Positions 1 to 8,898 of a stretch of DNA of 64,000 nucleotides are shown piece by piece. Origin of the DNA: Pseudomonas sp. B21-028. Its GTDB lineage: Bacteria; Pseudomonadota; Gammaproteobacteria; Pseudomonadales; Pseudomonadaceae. Numbering within the stretch: the stretch's first letter is position 1; each line of letters opens with the position of its first letter. The stretch covers positions 1,798,001 through 1,862,000 of the forward strand of contig NZ_CP087184.1 in assembly GCF_024749045.1 (NCBI RefSeq), in the 5' to 3' direction. The notes under the pieces are model-generated. The model had not been told where the DNA came from, ran no database searches, and saw only the letters and a program-made list of their open reading frames with translations. Made by a program: the position numbers and the translations under genes.

Positions 1-174
1 GACGGTCGCGAAGGCGCCCGTCTGCTCAAGCAGGGCGGCAGTGCTATCTGGGCCCAGGACGAAGCCAGTTGCGTGATCTATGGCATGCCGATGGCGATTG
101 TCAAAGCGGACCTGGCCGATGCGGTGTACGGGCTGGACGACATCGGTAAATACCTGGTCGAGGCGTGTCTGTAA
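1..174 (+). CDS. cheB: CheB chemotaxis methylesterase, C-terminal end (partial)
   Basis: Only the last 57 codons are inside the window; the frame is open from base 1 to a TAA at 172-174. The fragment reads DGREGARLLKQGG, then AQDEASCVIYGMP, which is the conserved end of the CheB methylesterase domain. CheB demethylates or deamidates glutamyl sites on chemoreceptors and is activated by CheA phosphorylation. The very first residue probably corresponds to the catalytic Asp of the Ser-His-Asp triad, which in the family sits in a G-x-D-G motif. The following motC starts on the last base of this stop codon, so both belong to one flagellar/chemotaxis operon. The receiver domain lies upstream and cannot be judged. 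Confidence 0.93.
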   Translation, partial: DGREGARLLKQGGSAIWAQDEASCVIYGMPMAIVKADLADAVYGLDDIGKYLVEACL

Positions 175-914
175 TGGATGTCCTCAGCCTGATCGGCATC
201 ATCATGGCGTTCGTCGCCATCATTGGTGGCAACTATCTGGAAGGCGGTCATCTCGGCGCCCTGGCCAATGGCCCAGCGGCGCTGATCGTGCTCGGTGGCA
301 CCATCGGCGCCGCGCTGTTGCAATCGCCCATGAGTGCTTTCAAGCGTGCCATGCAGGTGCTGGTCTGGATTCTGTTTCCACCACGGGTCGACCTGGCCGG
401 CGGCATCGACCGTGTCGTGAACTGGAGCCTGACTGCCCGCAAGGAAGGCCTGCTCGGCCTGGAAGGCGTGGCCGATGCCGAACCTGACAACTACTCGCGA
501 AAAGGCCTGCAATTGCTGGTGGACGGCGCCGAGCCGGAAGCCATCCGCAGCATCCTGGAAGTGGATTTCTACACCCAGGAAAGCCGCGATATCGAAGCGG
601 CCAAGGTTTTCGAAAGCATGGGCGGTTATGCGCCTACCATCGGCATCATCGGTGCGGTGATGGGCCTGATCCACGTGATGGGCAACCTGGCTGACCCCTC
701 GCAATTGGGTAGCGGCATCGCCGTGGCGTTCGTGGCCACTATCTATGGCGTGGCCAGCGCCAACCTGGTGTTGTTGCCAATTGCCGCCAAACTCAAGTCT
801 ATTGCCTTGCGCCAGTCGCGTTATCGCGAAATGTTGCTGGAAGGAATCCTGTCGATCGCCGAAGGTGAAAATCCGCGCTCCATTGAATTGAAGCTCCAGG
901 GCTTCATGGATTAA
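174..914 (+). CDS. motC: Flagellar motor stator protein MotC (MotA family)
   Basis: A 246-residue inner-membrane protein of the MotA/TolQ/ExbB proton-channel family. The N-terminus MDVLSLIGIIMAF is the first membrane segment. The second half carries the conserved GYAPTIGIIGAVMGL segment followed by the fourth membrane helix. With MotD it forms the second stator type of pseudomonads, known in P. aeruginosa to matter for swarming. The ATG at 174 overlaps the cheB stop by one base. An upstream GTG at 165 is possible, but the ATG gives the normal family N-terminus. motD follows 15 bases downstream, the usual stator pairing. The MotC rather than MotA assignment rests on this chemotaxis-operon location. 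Confidence 0.93.
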   Translation: MDVLSLIGIIMAFVAIIGGNYLEGGHLGALANGPAALIVLGGTIGAALLQSPMSAFKRAMQVLVWILFPPRVDLAGGIDRVVNWSLTARKEGLLGLEGVADAEPDNYSRKGLQLLVDGAEPEAIRSILEVDFYTQESRDIEAAKVFESMGGYAPTIGIIGAVMGLIHVMGNLADPSQLGSGIAVAFVATIYGVASANLVLLPIAAKLKSIALRQSRYREMLLEGILSIAEGENPRSIELKLQGFMD

Positions 915-929
915 TGGGAGTAATGGACC

Positions 930-1814
930 ATGGCGCGTCGCCGGAATCATGAAGAGCACGTCAATCATGAACGTTGGTTGGTGTCCTACGCCGACTTCAT
1001 CACATTGCTGTTCGCCTTTTTCGTGGTCATGTATTCGATCTCCTCGGTCAACGAGGGCAAATACAAGGTCATCTCCGAGGCGTTGATCGGCGTCTTTACC
1101 GACTCGGACCGCGCCCTCAAGCCAATTCCCATTGGCGACGAGCGGCCCAAGACGACCACGCCGGCCAAGCCGCTGGTCCGTGACGCCGAGCAGGTCGATG
1201 CCGGCATTGCCGGTGGCAGCGACCCGTTGAAAAGCATCGCCGACGACATCAGCGCGGCATTCGGCGACCTGATCAGCTCCAACCAGATGACCGTGCGCGG
1301 CAACGAGTTGTGGGTGGAGATCGAACTCAACTCCAGCCTGTTGTTCGGTAGCGGCGACGCCATGCCCAGCGACATGGCGTTCAACATCATCGACAAGGTG
1401 GCGGCGATCCTGAAGCCGTTCGATAACCCGATCCATGTGGAGGGGTTCACGGATGACCAGCCGATTCGCACCGCGCAGTATCCAACCAACTGGGAATTGT
1501 CTTCGGCCCGTTCCGCGAGCATCGTGCGCATGCTTGCGATGCAGGGTGTGAACCCCGGCCGCCTGGCGTCGGTGGGGTATGGCGAGTTCCAGCCGGTGGC
1601 CAACAACGCCACCGTCGAAGGTCGGGCGAAAAATCGGCGCGTGGTATTGGTGGTGTCGCGCAACCTTGATGTACGCCGCAGCCTGACCGGTACCGGCACG
1701 GCCAACGCAAAGCCGGACGCTGCATTGAAGCGGGCTGGCACACAAACTGCACCGACCCCGGTCAAGACACCGGGAAGACAGAGTGCCGTCAATTCTCCGT
1801 CACCCGCTTTATAA
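930..1814 (+). CDS. motD: Flagellar motor stator protein MotD (MotB family)
   Basis: A 294-residue partner of MotC. The single N-terminal membrane helix reads SYADFITLLFAFFVVMYSIS; Asp22 in YADF matches the ion-carrying aspartate of MotB. After a periplasmic linker, an OmpA-like peptidoglycan-binding domain spans roughly residues 140-250, with VEGFTDDQPI and NWELSSARSASIVRML. The last 40 residues are rich in Pro, Thr and Ala and look disordered. It anchors the stator to peptidoglycan and gates the ion channel. The start ATG follows a GGGAG-type ribosome binding site, 15 bases after motC. Confidence 0.93.
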   Translation: MARRRNHEEHVNHERWLVSYADFITLLFAFFVVMYSISSVNEGKYKVISEALIGVFTDSDRALKPIPIGDERPKTTTPAKPLVRDAEQVDAGIAGGSDPLKSIADDISAAFGDLISSNQMTVRGNELWVEIELNSSLLFGSGDAMPSDMAFNIIDKVAAILKPFDNPIHVEGFTDDQPIRTAQYPTNWELSSARSASIVRMLAMQGVNPGRLASVGYGEFQPVANNATVEGRAKNRRVVLVVSRNLDVRRSLTGTGTANAKPDAALKRAGTQTAPTPVKTPGRQSAVNSPSPAL

Positions 1815-1863
1815 CCGAGCTATTTCTCGGTCGAGCCTGTTTCGGCCGGGAGGAACGATCTGA

Positions 1864-2655
1864 ATGAGAGTCTGGGCAGTTGCCAATCAAAAAGGTGGGG
1901 TGGGTAAAACCACCTCTTCCATCGCTTTAGCCGGATTACTGGCCGAGGCGGGCAAGCGTGTGGTCATCGTCGACCTGGACCCCCATGGCTCGATGACCAG
2001 CTATTTTGGCTACGATCCCGATAGCCTGGAGCACAGCAACTACGACTTGTTCCTGCACCGGGGCAATGTGCCTGAGGGACTGCCAGGACAATTGTTGCTG
2101 TCCACCAGCGACGAGCGGATTTCGCTGTTGCCGTCGAGCACCGCGCTGGCCACCCTGGAGCGGCAGTCGCCGGGGCAGGGCGGCTTGGGCCTGGTGATCG
2201 CCAAGAGTCTGGCGCAGCTGTGGCAGGATTTCGATTACGCGATCATCGACAGTCCGCCGCTGCTGGGTTTGCTGATGGTCAATGCCTTGGCGGCCAGCCA
2301 GCAACTGGTGATCCCGGTGCAGACCGAGCACCTGGCAGTCAAGGGGCTGGAGCGGATGGTCAACACCCTGGCGATGGTCAACCGCTCACGCAAACAGTCG
2401 CTGCCGTTCAGCATCGTGCCGACCTTGTTCGACCGTCGTACCCAGGCGTCCATGGGAACCTTGCGCGTATTGCGGGACATGTACCCGGATGAAATCTGGC
2501 AGGGCTACATCCCGGTCGACACGCGCTTGCGCGATGCCAGCCGCGCCGGTGTGACCCCTTCCCAGTTCGATGGCAAGAGCCGTGGCGTGCTGGCCTACCG
2601 GGCCTTGCTCAAACACCTGCTGGCCCAGCAACTTGTTCCTCAGCAGGTGGCCTGA
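1864..2655 (+). CDS. parC: ParA-family ATPase, ParC-like polar chemotaxis positioning protein
   Basis: A 263-residue ParA/MinD-type P-loop ATPase. It has a deviant Walker A KGGVGKTTS at residues 10-18, VVIVDLDPHG for the Walker A' Asp, and DYAIIDSPPLLG for Walker B. In Vibrio and P. aeruginosa the ParA homologue encoded between motility genes and a CheW-domain gene (ParC) directs polar placement and inheritance of chemotaxis arrays; the same gene order is seen here. A strong ribosome binding site, GGGAGGAA, lies about 9 bases before the ATG. It is not a chromosome-segregation ParA: no parB follows. The symbol is by analogy with ParC, not topoisomerase IV. Confidence 0.85.
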   Translation: MRVWAVANQKGGVGKTTSSIALAGLLAEAGKRVVIVDLDPHGSMTSYFGYDPDSLEHSNYDLFLHRGNVPEGLPGQLLLSTSDERISLLPSSTALATLERQSPGQGGLGLVIAKSLAQLWQDFDYAIIDSPPLLGLLMVNALAASQQLVIPVQTEHLAVKGLERMVNTLAMVNRSRKQSLPFSIVPTLFDRRTQASMGTLRVLRDMYPDEIWQGYIPVDTRLRDASRAGVTPSQFDGKSRGVLAYRALLKHLLAQQLVPQQVA

Positions 2656-2735
2656 TTGAACGCCTCTAAACGCTCTGCAGGCTCAAGTCTGATGGCACTC
2701 ATGCCGATAACGTTCATATGCGGTGCACTGTTTTC

Positions 2736-3608
2736 ATGAACCGCCCGATCAAGACAACCTCGCGTCCGCAAATGGCCTTGCAGTCCTACCTGGATGGGCT
2801 GTTGCAGGAAGCGACCGAAGAATTTCCACCGGAACCGAGCGTGCCCGAGGCTTTGCCCGCGCCCGTCGAAGCCGAAGGTGTGCTGGATGAGTTTCAGGCG
2901 GCCGTGCTCGAGGAGCAGGCCCGTGATGCACGCAAGTCAGTGGTTGTCGCAGCGGTGGAGGCACCGTTCGCCAGGCCACCGGTGAAAGTCATGGAGGCGC
3001 CTGCGCCGGTGCTCGCGGCGGTTTCCACCGTTGCACCGTTGTTGCAGGGCCTGGTGACGCCAGTGGTGGAAGTCCATCTGCCGCCGAGCAACACGCCGCC
3101 GCCGGTAGAAACTGACGACCGCCCGGCCTGGGCCGCGGAGCCGTTCGAGTGTCTGTTGTTCGATGTGGCCGGGTTGACCCTGGCGGTGCCGCTGGTATGC
3201 CTGGGGTCGATTTACTCCCTGGCCGGGCACGAATTGACGCCGTTGTTTGGCCAGCCGGATTGGTTCCTCGGGATTCTGCCGAGCCAGGCCGGCAACCTGA
3301 AGGTACTGGATACCGCGCGCTGGGTGATGCCGGACCGTTATCGCGATGATTTTCGCCAGGGCCTGCAATACGTGATTTCGGTACAAGGTTACGAGTGGGG
3401 ATTGGCGGTGCACCAGGTCAGCCGTTCGCTGCGCCTGGACCCGAACGAGATCAAGTGGCGCAGCCATCGAGGGCAACGGCCATGGCTGGCGGGTACGGTG
3501 ATCGAGCATATGTGCGCCTTGCTGGACGTTTCCGAGCTGGCGGAGCTGATCGCCAGTGGCGGGGCAAAACACCTGGGCGGCACCAAGCCGGTCCAGAAAC
3601 CGAAATAA
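2736..3608 (+). CDS. parP: CheW-domain protein, ParP-like
   Basis: A 290-residue protein with a Pro/Glu/Val-rich, probably disordered N-terminal half (residues about 15-135) and a CheW-like domain from about residue 140 (FECLLFDVAGLTLAVPL) to the end. ParP of Vibrio and Pseudomonas has this layout: its N-terminal region contacts ParC and CheA, and the CheW-like part integrates into arrays. I chose the ATG at 2736 (MNRPIKTTSRP) over 2718 because the family begins near it and the upstream six residues look unstructured. It lies directly after the ParC-like gene and before cheW, which supports the role. Confidence 0.82.
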   Translation: MNRPIKTTSRPQMALQSYLDGLLQEATEEFPPEPSVPEALPAPVEAEGVLDEFQAAVLEEQARDARKSVVVAAVEAPFARPPVKVMEAPAPVLAAVSTVAPLLQGLVTPVVEVHLPPSNTPPPVETDDRPAWAAEPFECLLFDVAGLTLAVPLVCLGSIYSLAGHELTPLFGQPDWFLGILPSQAGNLKVLDTARWVMPDRYRDDFRQGLQYVISVQGYEWGLAVHQVSRSLRLDPNEIKWRSHRGQRPWLAGTVIEHMCALLDVSELAELIASGGAKHLGGTKPVQKPK

Positions 3609-3678
3609 CACAGTCGGTGGCGCACAGCGTCACGGCGCAGAACACACCGCCACAGGCGGTTTTTCGAGGGGTCAGGGT

Positions 3679-4164
3679 ATGAATGATAAGGCGTCGTCTC
3701 TCAAGGGTTCCGAAGATCCGATCCTGCAATGGGTCACCTTCAAACTCGATAACGAAACCTACGGCATCAACGTGATGCGCGTGCAGGAAGTGCTGCGCTA
3801 TACCGAGATTGCCCCGGTGCCGGGTGCGCCAAGCTACGTGCTGGGTATCATCAACCTGCGTGGCAACGTGGTCACGGTGATCGACACCCGCCAGCGTTTT
3901 GGCCTGAACTCCACCGAGGTCAACGACAACACCCGTATCGTGATCATCGAGGCCGACAAGCAAGTGGTCGGGATCCTGGTCGACAGCGTTGCCGAAGTGG
4001 TTTACTTGCGTCAGTCGGAAATCGAAACCGCGCCTAACGTCGGTAACGAAGAATCGGCCAAGTTCATCCAGGGCGTCTGCAACAAGAACAACGAGTTGCT
4101 GATCCTGGTCGAACTGGAAAAAATGATGAGCGAAGAAGAGTGGTCGGAACTGGAGAGTATCTGA
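3679..4164 (+). CDS. cheW: Chemotaxis adaptor CheW
   Basis: A 161-residue single-domain CheW. Conserved stretches include WVTFKLDNETYGINVMRVQE, APSYVLGIINLRGNVV, and the C-terminal helix ending in MMSEEEWSELE. CheW couples chemoreceptors to the CheA kinase in the cytoplasmic array. The start ATG at 3679 follows GGGGTCAGGGT; an upstream in-frame extension (3556) would read back through the end of the preceding gene and is not supported. The following DUF2802 gene starts on the base after its stop codon, so they are probably translationally coupled. Confidence 0.94.
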   Translation: MNDKASSLKGSEDPILQWVTFKLDNETYGINVMRVQEVLRYTEIAPVPGAPSYVLGIINLRGNVVTVIDTRQRFGLNSTEVNDNTRIVIIEADKQVVGILVDSVAEVVYLRQSEIETAPNVGNEESAKFIQGVCNKNNELLILVELEKMMSEEEWSELESI

Positions 4165-4557
4165 TTGATTCTTGAGGTAGCAGTCATTGTCCTGTTCCTT
4201 TTCTGGGCAGGCACGCTGGCGATATTCCTGGCGTACATACGTAGCCAGCGGCAGATCGCCGCTCAGCAGGCCCAGGGCGATGCGCTGCGCGATCAGCGCA
4301 TCAAGGACCTGGCCAAGCGTGTCGACGATTACCAGAACGGTACCGTGCGCATGGGTGAAGCCATCCATGAGCTGCGTGCCGTGCTCAGCCCGTTGCCGGA
4401 CAAACTGGCCCAACTGGAACAGCGCGACCCCTCGAGCCTGTCCTTCGCCCAAGCCGCGCGGCTGGTGGGCATGGGCGCCAGTATCGACGAACTGACCCAG
4501 GCCTGCGGCTTGACCCAGGCCGAGGCGGAGTTGATGAGCAAGTTGCACAGGGGCTGA
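4165..4557 (+). CDS. DUF2802 family membrane-anchored protein, last gene of the chemotaxis operon
   Basis: A 130-residue protein of unknown function that commonly follows cheW in pseudomonads. Residues 1-25 form a single membrane helix. Residues about 30-85 are a charged, probably coiled-coil stretch (QRQIAAQQAQGDALRDQRIK). The C-terminal 45 residues, with AQAARLVGMGASIDELTQAC, form the conserved helix-turn-helix-like tail of the family. The start is a TTG placed immediately after the cheW TGA, so expression probably depends on translational coupling. It could tether array components to the membrane, but that is inference. Confidence 0.82.
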   Translation: MILEVAVIVLFLFWAGTLAIFLAYIRSQRQIAAQQAQGDALRDQRIKDLAKRVDDYQNGTVRMGEAIHELRAVLSPLPDKLAQLEQRDPSSLSFAQAARLVGMGASIDELTQACGLTQAEAELMSKLHRG

Positions 4558-4594
4558 TCATCGGTTCCAGTCAAGGATCAAAACGCCCTGGAAC

Positions 4595-4621
4595 CTGTGG
4601 GAGCAAGCTTTGCTCCCACAG
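4595..4621. repeat. Single REP palindrome (type A variant)
   Basis: A 27-base near-perfect palindrome with arms CTGTGGGAGCAA and TTGCTCCCACAG around a short centre. It lies between the converging DUF2802 and FlhB-like genes and probably folds as a hairpin at both transcript ends. It is the single-unit form of the REP family found as inverted pairs elsewhere in the window. Confidence 0.8.
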
Positions 4622-4651
4622 CCTTCTTCGCTGCAGCCATGTGGCGTGGAA

Positions 4652-4981
4652 TCAGTAATCCTCCCCGCGCTCCGTCACATCCTTCTCGACACTCGGTGCG
4701 TGCGGGTCGAACCCCTTGGGGAATTTGCCCTTGAGTTTCCAGGCAAAGGCAATGATCTCGGCGATGGTGAGATATAACTCCTGCGGAATGCTCTCCCCCA
4801 ACTCCAGCCGGGCCAGGAGCTTCACCAGTTCGGCATTCTCATAGATCGGCACTTCACTGTCCCGGGCGATCCGCAGGATTTCCTCGGCCAGGGCTTCGTC
4901 GCCCTTGGCGGTGAGGGTGGGGGCATGATGACCGTCGTATTTGAGGGCGATGGCCTGGCGTGGTTCGGTATGGGTTGTCAT
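4652..4981 (-). CDS. Stand-alone FlhB C-terminal-domain protein (EscU/YscU/HrcU family)
   Basis: A 109-residue protein matching the cytoplasmic tail of the flagellar export-switch protein FlhB. QAIALKYDG, AKGDEALAEEILRIA, VPIYENAELVKLLARLELG and IPQELYLTIAEIIAFAW align with the part of FlhB that follows autocleavage. There are no membrane helices. The autocleavage NPTH sequence is absent: the protein begins with MTTHTEPR just before the region that would follow it. Its start codon overlaps the stop of the FliK-like gene by four bases, so the two form an operon. Similar stand-alone tails exist in other bacteria (HP1575/FlhX of Helicobacter, YlqH of Bacillus). A role in hook-length or export-substrate switching is inferred. 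Confidence 0.85.
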   Translation of the reverse strand: MTTHTEPRQAIALKYDGHHAPTLTAKGDEALAEEILRIARDSEVPIYENAELVKLLARLELGESIPQELYLTIAEIIAFAWKLKGKFPKGFDPHAPSVEKDVTERGEDY

Positions 4982-6549
4982 GCGGTTTCGTCCACCCAGC
5001 GTTGTTCGAGTCGGGTCTTGGGGCCTTTAGGCGGGATGCCGACATGGCAGTCCAGGTCTGCAACGTTCACGCCGCAGGTCACCAGGCGCTCGCGCAGTGC
5101 CGTCAGGTTGCGTTCGATCAGGTTCGCCGTGTAGGGCCGTTCCGCCCACAACTGGCTGGACAGGCTGCCGCTGAGCAATTGCGCCTGGACCTGCAGGGGC
5201 CCCAGCGGCTCCAGGTCGAATGCCAGCTCGACCCGCCAGAGCTGCTGTTTGGCTTCGTGTTCTTCCCGGCGCTCGTCGGGTTGCTCCCGGGGCGGGGTTT
5301 CCTCTCGCTGGAATTTGACCTGCAATGGCACGATGTCTTGCAAGTTGCGCATCGGGATTTCCAGTTGCCAGGTGCTCATCAACCGACCATCGTCGGTCAG
5401 GCCGGTTTGCTCCAGGCTCGACAGCTGATGGCTTTGCAGGCGCGACACGGCGGCAGCGGCGAGGCGCAGCAGGTGTTCCAGGTCGCCCTCACCGTCATGG
5501 CCCTTGAGCAGGCGCGAAGGTAGGGGAAAACCGGTGGGTTGCGGCTTGGCGCTGACCTGGCCGAGGGTACCGAGGGCGTTGCGCACGAAGCTGGGCAAGG
5601 CCTGGGCCAGGGTGTTGGCGGCGATGACTGCGCCGAGATTGGTGGACGCGGGCAGGGTCGTGGTCAGTTGAGCGATCAACTTCAGCAGGTCACCCTTGAG
5701 GTCCGCAGCCACGCTCGGAGGTTGTCCGGCCAGCAGTTTGCTTTCCAGGAATACACCGCTGGCAGCCAAGGCCTGGGCCAGGCCCTTGGGCGTGCTCAAT
5801 TGCTGCACATCCGGCAGATTGGCCAGCAGGCGCGTCACCGCGGCACGTAACTCGACGCCGGTCTCATCCGTGGCGGGCAACGCCTGCAGGGCGCTGATCA
5901 GGCTGTCCAACGAGCCCTGGCGACTCACCTGGGTCACCAGTTGCTGGCTCACCGCCAGTTGTTCCTGGCGGTTGCTCAGCGGAATGAATTTCAACGTCTG
6001 GGCGTCTTGCACCTGGGCACTCAACAGCGTGCCGATACGCAGCGGCCGGGGGCTATCGATATCCAGGGTGCTGCCGGCCTGGGCGGTGTTGAGCAGGCTC
6101 ACCAGCGACCGATACACCGCCGGTTGCCCCGGCAACTGCGGCAACGCCTGGCTGGTAACCACCTTGCCTTGCAGCAGGGTGCCGACCGGCAGCTGCGTGG
6201 TGTCGATCCGGGTCAGGGTCGCAACGCTGGAGGCTACGGCCTGTTGTACGGCGATCGCCAGGTTACTGGCGGACGGCTGGGTCACCGCCAGGCTGGTGCC
6301 TTGTGGCAACGGCTGGGCGCTGGTGGCCTGCACCGTGGTCTGCCGACCGCTTTCCAGGGTGACCTTGAGCAATAGCTGGAAAGTCTGGTCCGCCTGCTTG
6401 AGCGACAGCACTTCGGCATTGGCCGTCTGGCCGGCAGCGATCAGGCCTTCGACCGGCGTCAGCAATTTGAGCAGCTCGCCACCGACCGCCGGCGTACGTG
6501 TCGTTGCCGTGGGCTGGGGCAGCGGCTGGATGTTCATGTCGCCTGTCAT
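4978..6549 (-). CDS. FliK-like flagellar hook-length control protein
   Basis: A 523-residue protein whose last 130 or so residues match the FliK C-terminal (Flg_hook) domain, including QAQLLSGSLSSQLWAE and ALRERLVTCGVNVADLDCHV. The long N-terminal part is rich in Gln, Leu, Ser and Thr, as in hook-length rulers. Pseudomonads usually carry another fliK in the main flagellar cluster, so this is probably a second copy and I leave the symbol empty. The start is either MTGDMNIQPLPQ (6549, used here) or the Met four codons later (6537), which has the better AGGCG-type spacing. The frame stays open to 7416, but that extension is antisense to ccmA and not real. Confidence 0.82.
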   Translation of the reverse strand: MTGDMNIQPLPQPTATTRTPAVGGELLKLLTPVEGLIAAGQTANAEVLSLKQADQTFQLLLKVTLESGRQTTVQATSAQPLPQGTSLAVTQPSASNLAIAVQQAVASSVATLTRIDTTQLPVGTLLQGKVVTSQALPQLPGQPAVYRSLVSLLNTAQAGSTLDIDSPRPLRIGTLLSAQVQDAQTLKFIPLSNRQEQLAVSQQLVTQVSRQGSLDSLISALQALPATDETGVELRAAVTRLLANLPDVQQLSTPKGLAQALAASGVFLESKLLAGQPPSVAADLKGDLLKLIAQLTTTLPASTNLGAVIAANTLAQALPSFVRNALGTLGQVSAKPQPTGFPLPSRLLKGHDGEGDLEHLLRLAAAAVSRLQSHQLSSLEQTGLTDDGRLMSTWQLEIPMRNLQDIVPLQVKFQREETPPREQPDERREEHEAKQQLWRVELAFDLEPLGPLQVQAQLLSGSLSSQLWAERPYTANLIERNLTALRERLVTCGVNVADLDCHVGIPPKGPKTRLEQRWVDETA

Positions 6550-6601
6550 CTGCGGTCTTACCCTGGAACTAATTGAGAACGCCCCTTGGGGGCATGGCAT
6601 G

Positions 6602-6607
6602 TATAAT
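6602..6607 (+). promoter_or_regulatory. Probable sigma-70 -10 box upstream of the ccm operon
   Basis: A perfect TATAAT lies in the divergent gap between the FliK-like gene and ccmA, about 140 bases before the ccmA start. No convincing TTGACA box sits 16-18 bases upstream; a GC-rich palindrome (GCCCCTTGGGGGC) occupies that place. If used, it gives a leader of roughly 130 nt. Confidence 0.45.
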
Positions 6608-6747
6608 GCCGCCCGTCTTTCAGGGCGTGGCGAAAACCTTGCAATTGTTTGACGCAGCTCTGTGGAACAGGCCATCAATGCATCTATGCTGCATCTCTTT
6701 AACGGCCGCTGCACCGCCGACTTAAACCGTATAAGGCCCGCGATCCC

Positions 6748-7383
6748 TTGACCAGTCCTCTCTTGCAAACTGTCGGCCTCGCCTGTGAGCGAGACTTGCG
6801 GCTGCTTTTCGAACACCTCGAATTGAGACTCTCGCCTGGCGATATGGTGCAAGTCAGTGGCCCCAACGGCAGCGGCAAGACCAGCCTGCTGCGGCTGTTG
6901 GCCGGGTTGATGCAGCCGACCGCCGGCCAGGTGTTGCTCAACGGCCAGCCCTTGCAGGACCAGCGTAGCGAGCTGGCCCGCAACCTGCTCTGGATCGGCC
7001 ACGCCGCCGGGATCAAGGATCTGCTGACTCCCGAGGAAAACCTCAGTTGGCTTTGTGCACTGCATCGGCCCGCCGGCCGCGAGGCGATCTGGCAGGCGTT
7101 GGCCACGGTGGGGTTGCGCGGCTTCGAAGACGTGCCGTGCCATACCTTGTCCGCCGGTCAGCAGCGCCGCGTGGCCCTGGCCCGGCTGTACCTGGACAGC
7201 CCGCCGCTGTGGATTCTCGACGAACCCTTCACCGCCCTGGACAAGCAGGGCGTGGCGCAGCTCGAGGAACACCTGGCCAGGCATTGCGAGGGCGGAGGCA
7301 CGGTGCTGTTGACCACCCACCACACCCTGGCCCGGATGCCGTCCGGTTATCGCAGCATTGATCTGGGGACCTGGGCCGTATGA
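6748..7383 (+). CDS. ccmA: Haem exporter ATPase CcmA
   Basis: A 211-residue ABC ATPase, first gene of the cytochrome c maturation operon. Walker [10 protein letters not shown] is at residues 38-46, the signature [11 protein letters not shown] follows, and Walker B is [12 protein letters not shown]. With CcmB, CcmC and CcmD it drives release of haem-loaded CcmE in the inner membrane. The start is a TTG giving MTSPLLQTV, the N-terminus expected for pseudomonad CcmA; no in-frame ATG lies near enough to be better. Its stop overlaps the ccmB ATG by four bases. Confidence 0.95.
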   Translation: MTSPLLQTVGLACERDLRLLFEHLELRLSPGDMVQVSGPNGSGKTSLLRLLAGLMQPTAGQVLLNGQPLQDQRSELARNLLWIGHAAGIKDLLTPEENLSWLCALHRPAGREAIWQALATVGLRGFEDVPCHTLSAGQQRRVALARLYLDSPPLWILDEPFTALDKQGVAQLEEHLARHCEGGGTVLLTTHHTLARMPSGYRSIDLGTWAV

Positions 7384-8048
7384 GTGTCTTTGGCCTGCTG
7401 CTTGCCCGCGAGGCACGCCTGTTGTTCCGCCGTCCGGCCGAACTGGCCAACCCGCTGGTGTTCTTCGCGATCGTCATTGCGCTGTTTCCGCTGGCGGTTG
7501 GACCGGAGACTCAATTGTTGCAAACCTTGTCGCCAGGACTGGTCTGGGTAGCAGCGCTTTTGTCGGTCCTGCTCTCGCTGGACGGGCTTTTCCGCAGTGA
7601 TTTCGAAGACGGTTCCCTGGAACAGTGGGTCCTTTCGTCGCACCCCCTGGCCCTTCTGGTTTTGGCCAAGGTACTGGCACACTGGGTTTTTTCCGGCCTG
7701 GCGCTGGTCTTGCTCTCGCCGTTGCTGGCGATGATGCTGGGGTTGCCCGCCGCGTGCATGCCGGTGCTGCTGGTTTCGCTGCTGCTGGGTACACCGGTGC
7801 TGAGCCTGCTCGGGGCGGTAGGGGCGGCGTTGACGGTGGGCTTGAAGCGCGGCGGCCTGTTGCTGGCGTTGTTGATCTTGCCGCTGTATATCCCGGTGTT
7901 GATTCTCGGCAGTGGCGCCTTGCAAGCCGCCTTGCAGGGCATGCCGGCGACCGGTTATCTGCTCTGGCTGGGAAGCCTGACTGCCCTGGCGATAACCCTG
8001 ACACCCTTTGCAATAGCTGCTGGCCTGAAGATCAGCGTCGGCGAATAA
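7380..8048 (+). CDS. ccmB: Haem exporter membrane protein CcmB
   Basis: A 222-residue polytopic membrane protein with six predicted hydrophobic helices and the family N-terminus [35 protein letters not shown] is a conserved cytoplasmic loop. It is the permease half of the CcmAB transporter in System I cytochrome c biogenesis. The ATG overlaps the ccmA TGA (ATGA). It is followed by a 94-base gap before ccmC, the longest gap inside the operon. Confidence 0.95.
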   Translation: MSVFGLLLAREARLLFRRPAELANPLVFFAIVIALFPLAVGPETQLLQTLSPGLVWVAALLSVLLSLDGLFRSDFEDGSLEQWVLSSHPLALLVLAKVLAHWVFSGLALVLLSPLLAMMLGLPAACMPVLLVSLLLGTPVLSLLGAVGAALTVGLKRGGLLLALLILPLYIPVLILGSGALQAALQGMPATGYLLWLGSLTALAITLTPFAIAAGLKISVGE

Positions 8049-8142
8049 TAATGAGGCCTGGTCAAAAAACGACCACTTCCTGTGAAGTTAAGGCAGACCC
8101 GGCGGCGCGTGACAGCGCGCCGCAACCGTGATGGAAACAGCA

Positions 8143-8898
8143 ATGAACTGGACCTGGTTTCATAAGCTCGGCTCACCCAAATGGTTCTACGGCATCAGCG
8201 GCAAATTATTGCCCTGGCTGAGCATCGCCGCACTGCTGCTGATTGGCATCGGCGTGGTCTGGGGCCTGGCGTTCGCGCCGCCGGATTATCAACAGGGCAA
8301 CAGCTTCCGCATCATCTACATCCATGTGCCCACGGCGATGCTGGCCCAGTCCATCTACGTCATGCTGGCGGTGTGCGGCGTGGTCGGGCTGGTCTGGAAG
8401 ATGAAGCTGGCCGACGTGGCCCTGCAATGCGCCGCGCCCATCGGCGCCTGGATGACCGCCGTGGCATTGGTCACCGGGGCCATCTGGGGCAAACCGACCT
8501 GGGGTTCGTGGTGGGTCTGGGATGCCCGCCTGACGTCGATGCTGATCCTGCTGTTCCTGTACTTCGGTCTTATTGCGCTGGGCAATGCCATCAGTAATCG
8601 TGAGAGCGCCGCCAAGGCCTGCGCGGTACTGGCGATCGTTGGCGTGATCAACATCCCGATCATCAAGTACTCGGTGGAGTGGTGGAACACCCTGCATCAG
8701 GGCGCGACATTCACCCTCACGGAAAAACCGGCGATGCCGGTGGAAATGTGGCTGCCGTTGCTGCTGACCGCCTTGGGTTTCTACTGTTTCTTCGGCGCGG
8801 TGCTGTTGCTGCGCATGCGCCTGGAAGTGCTCAAGCGCGAAGCCCGGGCCAGTTGGGTGAAGGCCGAAGTACAGAACAGCCTGGAGGCCGCTCGATGA
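8143..8898 (+). CDS. ccmC: Haem-handling protein CcmC
   Basis: A 251-residue membrane protein with six helices. The periplasmic tryptophan-rich WWD motif reads [18 protein letters not shown], flanked by conserved His residues ([15 protein letters not shown]), which in the family bind haem and pass it to CcmE. I chose the ATG at 8143 ([10 protein letters not shown]) because it carries a GGAAACAG ribosome binding site and matches family N-termini; GTG 8128 and ATG 8131 are in-frame alternatives. The stop overlaps the ccmD start by four bases. Confidence 0.95.
   Translation: MNWTWFHKLGSPKWFYGISGKLLPWLSIAALLLIGIGVVWGLAFAPPDYQQGNSFRIIYIHVPTAMLAQSIYVMLAVCGVVGLVWKMKLADVALQCAAPIGAWMTAVALVTGAIWGKPTWGSWWVWDARLTSMLILLFLYFGLIALGNAISNRESAAKACAVLAIVGVINIPIIKYSVEWWNTLHQGATFTLTEKPAMPVEMWLPLLLTALGFYCFFGAVLLLRMRLEVLKREARASWVKAEVQNSLEAAR

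Noticed and set aside
78..1745. 555-codon open frame antisense to motC and motD
   Set aside because: A GC-rich shadow frame: it mirrors conserved stator genes, has no domain, and is rich in Arg/His/Gln/Asp as such shadows are.
6550..7416. N-terminal extension of the FliK-like protein back to 7416
   Set aside because: It is antisense to the well-supported ccmA gene and crosses the promoter region; family N-termini start near 6549.
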